In this document: in pieces, positions 22,048 through 32,143 of the stretch
How the letters are laid out: each line of letters starts with the position of its first letter
Position numbering within the stretch: the stretch's first letter is position 1
Source of the DNA: Rapana venosa
Lineage: Eukaryota > Mollusca > Gastropoda > Neogastropoda > Muricidae
Reading direction: 5' to 3'
NCBI GenBank assembly: GCA_028751875.1
Contig: CM054140.1
Span: 27,052,146-27,116,145 of the forward strand
DNA length: 64,000 nt
Notes under the pieces: generated by a model
Seen by the model: the letters and a program-made list of their open reading frames with translations, nothing else
Database searches by the model: none
Told to the model about the DNA's origin: nothing
Program-made: the position numbers and the translations under genes

Positions 22048-22395
22048 TCATCATCATCATCATCATCATCGGTCCCTTGAGCAGGATGGCTGTTTAGCGA
22101 ACACAAAGGATGCATTTGTCAACAGTTTTCTCCAGACTGGTCTGTCAGCAGCCATTCATAGCACTTTTTTGGTGCTTTGTTAAAAATTCTTTTAGCCATG
22201 TCAAGGCTAGTCCAAACATTGATGTTCTTTGTCCAGTCTGCCTGCATCTTTCTCCTCTAAGTGTCCCCTGCAGGATAGTTTTGGTAAGAGCTGTGACGCA
22301 TGACGTGACTAAACCAAACCAGCTTCCTCCTCAGTGCAACAGCCAAAAGAGGGTCCTCTGGCCCAGCTTTCATAATCACCTCTCGCCACACAAAA
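22048..22395 (-). repeat. Non-LTR retrotransposon RT C-terminus and 3' end
   Basis: Antisense. Starts with (ATC)8 at 22046-22071. Read on the - strand it encodes RRKLVWFSHVMRH, the familiar W-F-G-H-V-x-R-H block near the C-terminus of many LINE polyproteins, then KMQADWTKNINVWTSL. Frames are broken downstream. RTE-like affinity is a guess. Confidence 0.65.
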
Positions 22396-22794
22396 TCGTT
22401 GGTTTTGTGGTCATGTTAGGAGATGTGTAGAGGTCTTGTGAAAAATAGGGATGGCTAGTGGAAAGAGCGTTTCTTTCATCTGGATTACTTTTAGCTTGAC
22501 CATTTATTTACCTATTTAAGAAGGAAGGTGGCAGGACGGTTCAAATGTTCAACTGCCTAACAAATATACCTTGAGGTTCTGGGCTCGATTCTCAGCTTTG
22601 CCTATTCTTCCCACTTTTACGACAAAATCGAACTGAATGTCAAGTTTTACGGAGGATACATTAAACCAGCCAGAGCCATTTGTTACAGACTTGTGCACTT
22701 CAAAAGAATCCAAGACAGTTGAAAATCAGAAAGAGTATGAAGGTGACTTCAGACTGTCCCGGCAAAATGTAGGTTCAGTTCCCAACTCTAACCC

Positions 22795-22905
22795 AAAAGT
22801 TGGAACGCGGCCACCTTAATGGGGGGAGGGGGTGGTGAGATTGTTTGCATACACAAAAATCTCACCATTTGGTGAACCAGAGCTAGCCAGTGAACAAAAC
22901 AAAGA
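22795..22905 (+). repeat. SINE-A, type-1 tail fragment
   Basis: AAGTTGGAACGCGGCCACCT, then a G-rich spacer, and AAAATCTCACCATTTGGTGA. It sits between two - strand LINE pieces. Confidence 0.7.
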
Positions 22906-23549
22906 TAATGAATAAAAAGTGGACCTATTTACTTTGGTTTTTAAGCGTTTTCAAAACGGATACAACTTGTTAAGAAAAAATTACATGGGCATAAAATCTC
23001 TCAACTCTGCTGATAGCAGAACTAGAAGTTTGTGAGGAAAGATATCCAAGTCACGGCCTCAGCTATTGGTAGGATTGATAAATTGTGATCTAAATAAAGC
23101 TCCATATCACTGTGTATGAAGCTACATACCATAGTGCTTACATGCTGTTGTGTCCACATGCATTTAGACAGACCAACCAACTGACTGACAATCCCTACCC
23201 CAATGCATGCTAACTGTTGTTGCTAACACTTACACTAACCTTGTTTCTTAATCCTGGCCCCGTATGTGGACACAAAGGCAGGTGAATGCCATGGCACATG
23301 CAGGCTTGACAACAGTGGTCAAATATTAATTTTATCTTGGGGTTTGAGGGAAGAGGGATGGCGTTTTCAAAAAAAGGATGCAAGGTAGGGGAGGATGCAT
23401 ATTCTACTCTTATCAAAATAGGGAAAGGGGGACAGTGGCTGATCGACAGCCAATTCCATCAGCGCACTGTCATTGGTGGTTTTTCATTTTTACTCTAAGA
23501 CTCCTGTAGAACCATATTGCACCTGCGTTTATCTTATATTTGTTATTCT

Positions 23550-24310
23550 TGTTCTCTTTTTTTTCAATCCAGGTTTCATATCCGGACATGACAACAGGCT
23601 AAATTGAAATAAGCAGCGTACAATTCTTACCTTTAGCTTTGTTGGTATGCCTCTGTCTTTCCATATGTTGTTCAAATGAACCTTTTTTGTGACTGTTCTT
23701 GATTTTGACGGTCCTTGCCACAAGGTCCTGTGTTGGTTGTGAAAGAGTCTAGGTACTTGTCTAAGGGTTTCCATCGCTGTTTTAATAATTCGTATACTCT
23801 ACTTACTATGACTGGTTAGCTAATCCTTCTACGTGCATGACTTTGGTCTTTCTGGAATTCAGTTTGTCTTGCTTCGCTTCCTGCAATACCTACCCAAAAT
23901 ACAATTCTCTTCGTAGTGGTGATGTCTCCATCTGGTAAAGCAGTGCTATCGCCCTAACTTGAGTTTGTGATATTCCTTCCTCCTATATTCACTCTTGTAA
24001 CCTCTGTGTCTACCTCTCCTTACTTGTTCTGTGTTTATATTGAAGAGGTAGAGTGAGCAGATTGTAACCTTGCCTGGCTCTTTTATTGATGTTGAAGTCA
24101 CAGTGCTGGCCGTTCCATTTACTCATTGCCTGTTAGTCTGTGTAGAGAGATGCTAAGAGTAAGATCAGGTGTCTTCAGAACCCCATTGTTGACATGTCTG
24201 AGAACTAGTAGGTGTATATGACGACTGAATGCCTAGCTGTAATGTTGGCTTCTAGGTCAGTGTTGCTGATTTTCTCTTATAAGTTGTAGTGCTGTTTTTG
24301 TTCCGTGTCT
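23550..24310 (-). repeat. Degenerate non-LTR retrotransposon RT region
   Basis: The - strand frame at 23529-23774 includes NIWKDRGIPTKLKVRIVR and GLKKKRTRI. These resemble the conserved LINE segment with IW-x-x-R-x-I-x-T-K-L-K followed by the W-x-L-K-K block. Further pieces run to about 24300 with many stops. With 22048-22395 it could be one element split by later insertions. Confidence 0.55.
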
Positions 24311-24432
24311 GGTTGTTCCGCTGTTCTATATCCTGCATGACTTCTCCTTTCACTTTGTTTTTCATTCTGTTTAAATTGAAAGTGACCAGGATTTTGCTGG
24401 TGTGACTGATGAGGACGATATAGGAATGAAGA

Positions 24433-24435
<3 letters not shown>

Positions 24436-24473
<38 letters not shown>

Positions 24474-24475
24474 GT

Positions 24476-24508
<33 letters not shown>
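24436..24508. repeat. (GT)n microsatellite
   Basis: (GT)n with a GCGGTGTGCG interruption near 24471. Confidence 0.95.
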
Positions 24509-25079
24509 AGTTTGTTTCTTTTTCTTTTCGCTTAGTGATATTAGACAAATGGGGAGGGGGTATGTGATGGAGAGAGAGTGGGGGAGTTAAAAGGAATGTA
24601 AAAAAAAGTATAAAGGCTGGTAGAACAATTGGCTAAAAATGTGCAATTCCATTTCATAAGAACTAATCCATCAAGTTTAAAGGCTTGAATGAATTGTGAA
24701 ACAAGTGATTTGAAATAAAAAGATCATCTTAATGTGTGTGTGCGGGCATGCAAAACATAAAAAGGTGTGTGTGTAATGACCCACTTTTTTGTAAACAAAT
24801 TTCACAAAATGTTTGGATAAATGACTGGATTATGTGGAATACGACAAGGGAAGGTGGTGGGGGGTCGCAGGTTGCTTTTTATGCTCTAAACTTTGATGAA
24901 AGGACAAACAAATCAGAACCTGTTTTGGCCTTGGATGGGCAAAATATTTTCTATGTGTTGGAGTCAAATTTGTGTACTGATGTTGCACAGGTTAGCAGAT
25001 CACTGCAGATTTTACACACAGCACATGCTTCTTACAAAAACTTTGTATGAAAGATTACATTCTAATCAAGTTGTTGTAG

Positions 25080-25910
25080 ACAGAAACTTTGTTTGGGTTT
25101 GTTTTGTTTGGGGTTTGTTTTTGTAGATTTTTTGGGGGGGAGAGGGGGGGGGGGGGAGTAGGGGTGCACGTTTATGTGAATAATAGAACGGAGAAGAGAG
25201 CTGACAAGATGGGAATTATGTGTGTGTTGTATGGGGTAAATTTGGTTCTGAATCATTCATGTTTGATACCTTATTTGTATTACTTTTGGATAGAGAACGT
25301 GTGTGTGGAGAACATTGCACCATCCTGTATTTGTTAAAATTATGAAATTATATGAAAAATGTAGATAAATAAATTTAGTTTTATTTTATGATTCAGTTAG
25401 TTCAATTAGTTTTTGAGTATCTGATGTATTATTTTGATAGTGTGTGTGTGTGTGTTCACTTTTTTAAACCAATTTGAGATGTGAAATCAGGACAAGTAAT
25501 GGTCTTTGATATGGACAGAAATTATATTAGCTTGTATTGGTGGCAAATATGTGTACTGATTTCCCAAAGTTGGAAAATCACTGCAGATTTTACACCCAAA
25601 TTTTGTTTATCTTAAACATTTATGTGAAAAATTTACGCCATAGTATTAATAAATATAATGTGTTTGAGAGGGAGGGGGTGGATGGATGTATGAGATTTAT
25701 TAAATTGTTTGGGGGGTGGGGTTGTTTTGTTGTTTGTTGGGGGTTTTTTTAGGGGGTGGGGGTGTTTTGTTTTTTTAGGGGGGGGGGGTGGGTGCTTTGT
25801 TTTGCTTCTTTTTTTTTTGGGGGGGGGCGGTGGGAGGTTGGGTAGAGGGTACTGATGGTTTTGTTTGGTTTGGGGGTTTTTTTTTGGGGGGGGACTGCAT
25901 ATTTGTGCAT
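25080..25910. repeat. G/T-rich tracts with several poly-G runs
   Basis: G runs of 7-15 at 25132-25165, then alternating G and T runs at 25711-25893. No coding signal. Candidate G-quadruplex DNA on the + strand. Confidence 0.75.
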
Positions 25911-26577
25911 GCTAGATAGTAGGAGGCTATGGGGTGGGAACTTTCAAGAAAGGAATCAATGTGTATGTGTGTGTAGTATTGGGTGATATTGGTTCTATTG
26001 TATGTTTCATATACTGACATTATCTACATTAGTATTGTAAGTCTGACAACATGTGTGTGACATTACACTTGTTATTTCTGTGAAATAAACAAATCTGTCT
26101 GTGATGGCCTTTGGTATGGACAAAACTGCCATTGGTTTCAGTTAGTAGCAAATCTGTTTACGAAATATATATGATGTATGATTTATCTCGGCACGTGAAT
26201 AACTTCATTTTTATTGCAATAGATTACATGTCTCCATTGTTAGGGAGTTTTGTTTTGCTTTGAGTTTGCATTTTTCTTGAAAATTCAGACATTTTTAACT
26301 GTTTTAAGCTTTTAGTTTTTGCCTTGCATGTGTATTTTTATGGTATTTTTTGTAACTGTTTGGGCTTTTTGTTCTGCTTTGTTTCTGTATTTTTCTAAAT
26401 GTTTGTTTTTATAATTAGTAGTATTTTTACATGCGCCATCTGTCTGGAAATACATGTTTTAAACTTGCAATTTTGATTAATTGAATGTTGAAATATATAG
26501 ATATATAGTCTTACACCCTGCATGGTTTGTTTGTTTTTTAAATAATAAAAAGTTGCCCAATCATAAGGACTCGGTGC

Positions 26578-26591
26578 ATGCACGCGCGCGC

Positions 26592-26645
<54 letters not shown>
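26578..26645. repeat. (CG)n(TG)n alternating purine-pyrimidine tract
   Basis: CACG then about 12 CG units directly followed by about 19 TG units. Confidence 0.97.
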
Positions 26646-26647
26646 TA

Positions 26648-26790
26648 TTCTGACATTAGGAATGATGTCAAACACGACTCCAGTCTGCTTGTGCGTGTTC
26701 AATTTTGTCATCTCTTTCTACTGGCACACATTTGCCGACTCTTCTAAAATACAGAACGGGTTTTAATGTGTGCACGGTCATCTCAAGTAC
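26648..26790 (-). repeat. SINE-A, type-1 internal fragment
   Basis: Antisense body: GATGTCAAACACGACTCCAG, TACTGGCACACATTTGCCGA, CAGAACGGGTTTTAATG. Both ends missing. Confidence 0.7.
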
Positions 26791-27094
26791 AAGGTTCGCC
26801 TTCAGTCCCTAAATTGGATAGCTCTGTGGGGACTCTAAAAAAAACGACAAAAACCTAAACTAAGCAGATTCATTGTGGCACTTTATCGGTCAAAATGAAC
26901 GCACCCTTTTTCAGATGATAGTTGCAGAATTGGAAAGGACCTGTATACACCTGTCAAAACATTCTTTGTATTTGAGGTAAGAAAGAATATTGCCTATTGG
27001 AATGTGGAAACAAAAGGGATGTCAGCATCACAATGAGACCTAAACATTCCTCTGCTTGTGTTCTACATTAAATAGCTTCGTTTTGATTTGATTC

Positions 27095-27205
27095 TTATCT
27101 ACTCTTTTATTGAAGGATTATGGAATAAGCACTCATGCGCTTTTTTACATCCAGTCCTTGTGTATGTTCAGTTTGTAAATTCTGTCATCCGTTCCCACGT
27201 TACTC
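27095..27205 (-). repeat. SINE-A, type-2 tail fragment
   Basis: GATTATGGAATAAGCACTCA, TTTTTTACATCCAGTCCTTG, CTGTCATCCGTTCCCA. Breaks off in the body. Confidence 0.75.
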
Positions 27206-28279
27206 GATGTACATAAGCATAAGTAACGGTGGGTTCGCTACACGGGCATTCCTCCACCAAGGTATAGACAGTGAAGAGCCTCTTTGAAGTGAATGGGCTG
27301 TGAAGGACCCGTAATGTCTGCAGTGCAAAGTCAACGGAGGCATCTGGCAAAGGTTAAGTATTTGGTTTTCCCTAACATAAGCAGCTGAACATAGTCTTCC
27401 TCTAGCTTGTGTTTCTTTTCTTGTTTTATGTACCAATAAACACAGGCATCGTCTGTTGGGTGAGAAACTGAAAAAAATGAATTCCGTTTTATATTCAAGG
27501 ATGAAGATTTTAGGCCAGACCCTTGTATACATACATACATCAAATAATCATTCATATAAGGAAGTCAATAAAACATCAAAGGGAAACACATACACACGTC
27601 ATAACACAAAATCGTATTAAAATCTCAACTGTTCACTACTATCAATCTATTCTTTAAAATACCACCACAACAACTATATCTCTCTCAGAGAGACAGACAT
27701 ACTGGCAGACAGACAGAAAAATATAAAATAGTAATGTTTCATAAGATTCGTGTAATTACAATGATTTAATCAGGTTCATGTTTGACGTTATGGAAAACAA
27801 ATAGTAGAGTTTCAGAAGGTTCAGCTTCATGTAAAATCCTGAAACATACAGAGGTTTCATAAGATCCATGCACGAGAGTCTACTTCTCCACATCCTCCTT
27901 TTCTGCTAAGTCCTTTCTTCTTCTTCTTGTCAGTCCTTTTTGTCTTCAAAGTAAATTAAACTGGTATGCAAAACACTGACGTTACTATTGTCAAAAGGGT
28001 CAACAGCCTTTAGGCTTCCTTTTTAAAACGACACAAAAGCACCTTTACTTTTTCGTGTTTTTTGTTGTTTTGTTTGTGGTGGTTTGTGTTTTGGGTTGTT
28101 GTTGTTGGTTTGTTTGGTTGTTTTTGTTTGTTTGTTGTTGTTTTTTTGGGGGGTTCGCACATAAATATTCTTTGTTTTACAAAATCTTATATAGAAAACA
28201 ATTAGTTCTGCTTTTGTTTGCCAGCACCATAACTTAAGTTTTTAAGTGCAAGAATGATTTTTTGAGAAATCGAAAATCT

Positions 28280-28440
28280 GATAATAATACTAGTAGTGGT
28301 AGGAGGAGCAGCAGCAGCAGTAGTAGTAGTGGTGGTGATGGTGGTGGTGCTGTCGTTGCAACTGTCGTAATAATAATAGTAGTGGTAGTAATCAGAACAA
28401 GAGGAAGAATGGTATTATGATGAGGAAGAGGAGCAGTTGT
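28280..28440. repeat. Mixed trinucleotide tract (GTA/GCA/GGT)
   Basis: Degenerate triplets such as GCAGCAGCAGCAG and GTAGTAGTAGTGG; the long - strand frame across them is an artefact. Confidence 0.75.
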
Positions 28441-28639
28441 AACTGTATACTTTATTATGTTTGTGATGATAAGTGTTAAAGAGGCTGCCTTAAAATGTAC
28501 TTTGTGCACACGTGATTTTCGGCATCCAAAGGACTGAAAGGGGATTGGAATCTGCACAAATGCAAGATTCAGAGAGAAAGTCCTCCAATTTTGTGACCAC
28601 TGGTTAGGTGTACCCTGGTATTCATTTGAGGATTGGGAT

Positions 28640-28745
28640 TTTGTTTGGTTGGTTTGTTGTTGTTGTTGTTGTTCCTTTGTTTGGGGGGGGGGGGGGGGGG
28701 GCTGGCTGGAGGGGTTTTTGTTTGTTTCTGTTTTGTTTTAGTGCT
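28640..28745. repeat. G/T-rich tract with poly-G run
   Basis: TTGTTGTTG-rich stretch containing a G run of about 18 at 28683-28700. Confidence 0.8.
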
Positions 28746-28951
28746 TTTCCCTTGGTGTCTCTTTTGCTTGGGAGTTTTCCTCATGTAATCGAGCATTGCC
28801 TCCCCCTAGTTCATGCTCTCACTTTTTTCCTTTAAAAATCGTTGTAGCTGTGTGATTCTTCCTTTTTTTTCTTACTGTTTTTTCATTATGTATTTATATT
28901 GTCTGTTTTGTATGGCTTCTCTTGCCCAGACAATTTTTTTTTCAATCTAGA

Positions 28952-29083
28952 AAAAGGAGTCGTCTGAATTCCGATAGTGACCTTGAACTTAAAATCGTCA
29001 GCAACCGAGGTCAGGGTCCCCTCAACATTACAATCAATGAGTCTTCTAAAAAAGCCTTGTCACCACTTCCATCGGCTGTTCTC
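28952..29083 (+). CDS. Candidate internal exon, unrecognised
   Basis: Strong polypyrimidine tract and acceptor (TTTTTTTTTCAATCTAG), then one open frame KRSRLNSDSDLELKIVSN through INESSKKALSPLPSAVLT, up to a donor-like CAC|gtacgt at about 29084. The entry codon lacks two bases, as does the exit, so both boundaries are phase 2. Hydrophilic and Ser-rich, with no recognised domain. Codon-like composition and good splice sites are the only support. Confidence 0.35.
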
Positions 29084-29253
29084 ACGTACGTTTCATAAGT
29101 ATTGTAGATCTAGCTTTTATCCCGAAAGAGGGCTTATGTAGCCTCTTCCCTTCATTTTCATGAGGCCATTTACAGTACGTATGTAGTTGTCGCCTTGCTT
29201 AAATAACGAAGAACACGCTGTGACTGTCATCAGAGTCGACTTGTTGTCCAGAT

Positions 29254-29595
29254 GTGTTTATATCATATGTGGTGCGATTTAATTTACTTTCCCTTAATCA
29301 TGATAATGAGTCGGGTGCTCAGCCAAGGCGTGTCCCCTCTCAAAATAAAATCAGAAAGAGTAAGCTGATCGGTAGCTTCAGGAAGTATTTTCCTTTTCAC
29401 TGCCAATTTCAGAAAGGTGCATACAGAATGTTTTCTAACAAAACATTCAGTGATGGTAGAACAGTAGCCTTTTGGATTATCAGTCTGAAAAAGGCTTTTA
29501 ACCCTCTTGTTGTTGGATTCTACAGAGCTAAACTGCCTGTAGATTTTGAATTCTTTGCAGGTTTTCTACCTCCATCTGACTTACTTTACTCCTAA
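29254..29595 (+). other. Open reading frame, unassigned
   Basis: 113 codons in sequence free of obvious repeats, including GAQPRRVPSQNKIRKSKLIG. No family recognised, and base composition is close to the flanks. It may be chance or 3' UTR of the candidate exon just upstream. Confidence 0.15.
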
Positions 29596-30639
29596 GACAA
29601 TTGTGTGTGTGCATGACAAGTTATGAAGCTGAAATTTTGTCACAAGCTAGGCATGTCTTTGTACTTGCATTTAGGTGCAAGTTTATGTGTCTGGTCACCA
29701 GATGTCTTGTCATTGTCACCTTATTTGTCACTAATCACAGGTAAAAATATGGTATATATGATAAAACAGCTAATCCTGCATGGATTTGACAATAGTTCAA
29801 GCATCTTAGTGTCGAATAAGGAAGTGATACCCAGCTGATGTGTTTACCAATAGTTATGTGCAATAGTACTTCAAGGATGTGTCACACAATGTCCCCATAG
29901 CACCTGTTGTTTTATGGTATGTCTCGAGGAGACAGAAGTTTTGTTTAACTATTTTTTCTTTTGAAAATAAGTCATATTTAATCGACATGTGACCTTTATA
30001 CTGCAGTTCATATCTGCATGTGCTACCACATGTTTGTTAAGTGTACAGAAGTGTATTATTGTACATGACTGTCACACTGTCCCCATTGTCACAGCACAGG
30101 TGTGACAAATTCGATACAACACAGAACTTCTGTAACTCTACAAAATTTTAATGTTGGTAGTCTCTAAAGTAGTCGTAGTGGTGGCACAGGGTCACATCAC
30201 ATCACAAAAAGCACAAATTATGAATGTGTGGGGGCGGGGGTGTACCCATTGCTCTCACCTGTCGAACCTTGGCAGACGGAGACCTATTTTATTTTCCTTC
30301 TTGCTATTTTCATTATCAGCATATCTTTTCGTTTCTGCCATTGCAGTTTCAAAGCAAAAGTGTGGTAATAATGAGAAAACAGTCAAAAGGCATCACGCTT
30401 TCAGGCGTCTATGCCGCCGGGAGGTCAAATTTCTCCACAGTCGGTGTGTGTAGCACAGGTCAGGAATGTGCCGTGTAGCACCTTATTTTCTGGCTCACTC
30501 TTCTCCCTAACTGCAGCATTTCCTTCCTCCTCTTCCTCGTAATCGTTTAATATCGGAATAACTTAACAATTCTCGTTCAAATGTTTCTACTTCCAAGACA
30601 ATAACATTCAATTTATCGTCTCGCTAATCAGATGAATCG

Positions 30640-30960
30640 TCTGCTACAAAAGAAAACGCCATTTTTTTTCGCCACGCTGCACCATTGAAAAGCGTTCCGG
30701 TAGCTGGCTGTTATTTCTTCCTTCCCTCCCCACTACACGCATGTTAGTGGTCTAAATTTATCACTGGCATCCTCTGACACCCTCCCTGCATCGCCCCACC
30801 AATTTTCAGACACATAGTGTGAAAACCATGAGATCTGTGTGTGATGGAAAAGTACTGCCCACGTGTGCAGCACCAACTGTCGGCTGCAGTCGTATTGGAA
30901 TCTAGCGGCAGCCTCCGTTACTGTCGGCTGCGGCCGGATCGGGGACAAGAGGGTTAAGAC
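30640..30960 (+). promoter_or_regulatory. CpG-richer region, likely promoter/5' UTR of the thioesterase gene
   Basis: Unusually rich in CpG for this window (TTCGCCACGCTGC, AGCGTTCCGG, TGTCGGCTGCGGCCGG). TGTCGGCTGC occurs twice. It lies about 300-600 nt before the first coding exon, and an acceptor-like TTTTTCAG at 31171-31178 would join a 5' UTR exon to it. No TATA box was found. Confidence 0.4.
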
Positions 30961-30999
30961 AGAACAAAAAGAAAGGAAAGCTTGTTTGAGAGTGGAAAG

Positions 31000-31055
31000 T
31001 TGGGGGGGGGGGGGGGGGTTGATGTTGTTGGTTTTGGGGTGGTTGTTTTTTTTAA
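31000..31055. repeat. Poly-G/T tract
   Basis: A G run of about 17 at 31002-31018, then GTTG repeats. Confidence 0.85.
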
Positions 31056-31228
31056 TGTAGTGTGTTTAGAAATAATCCATGGTTTCTTGGACCATGAAGC
31101 TTACTGTACTTTTGCCTTTGGCCTTGAATAATGAGCTTGAAAGAGGACACACAATATTTTCCTTTTTATCTTTTTCAGACATAACAGCAATCCATCGTAC
31201 ATTTTGGGGCTCAAGTTCACTGGAAGAT

Positions 31229-32102
31229 ATGAGCGCACCAGTAGTTGTTCCACCTTTAAAAGACCACAGAGCAACTGTGAGTGTAAAAGTTAATGGTGTG
31301 TGGGTAGTAGTGCCCAAAGGTATTGAACATGACTTGAAGACTCATTTGATAGCATAATGTATTCTCATTGCAACAGATTTTTCTTTCAGGAATCGAGGCT
31401 GTGCTATTTGGAGAATGTGTGTTGTGTTAAGTTAATGGAGTAACATCCTCCTTTTTCCCTTTTCCTGCTGACATATTCTGTGTTTGCAGATGGAGTCATG
31501 GTTACCCCCTCATCAGAATCTTAAAGACTGGCACCCAGTCAGCCACTTAGATGTGGAATGGGTTAAAAAGTAGATAAATAAATAAAGGAACTCCTACATC
31601 AGTACATGTCACTTGTCAGACCAGATTCCAATCATAAATTATCTTTTAACCTCTACTGGAATGTTTCTTTGGTCTGACCGCTAAACCAGTGCACAGGAAT
31701 GAGGTAATGTCTGAACTTCTTCCAGAAGTGTTTTACCATGGGATAGTGGCAGTTTCTTGCAGGACAAACAACAGTTTAAGAATCTAGATGCTGATAGACT
31801 CAAATACTGTGAACTGTGTGTAGCTGGACACCAGGCAGAAAGCTAAGGAGAAGTGATGATGAACAATCTTTAAGAAATTGTGAAGTTAGTAGCTATTGAA
31901 ATTATTGACAATGGCTGTTACAGACTGTGCAAGAGATTGTTTTTGTTAAGGTAATGATAAGATAAGAACATATATGATATAGTTTGCTTTTGTAAAGTTA
32001 TTAATAAGAATAATAAGATATAGTTTTTTGTTAGGTTAATGATAAGAATAATAAGATATACTCATACAGTTTGTTTTTGTTAATGATTAGAGCAGTATAT
32101 TC

Positions 32103-32143
<41 letters not shown>

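Noticed and set aside
30863..31060. Upstream coding exon for the thioesterase
   Set aside because: The frame does not match the family N-terminus and ends in a poly-G tract; treated as possible 5' UTR/promoter instead.
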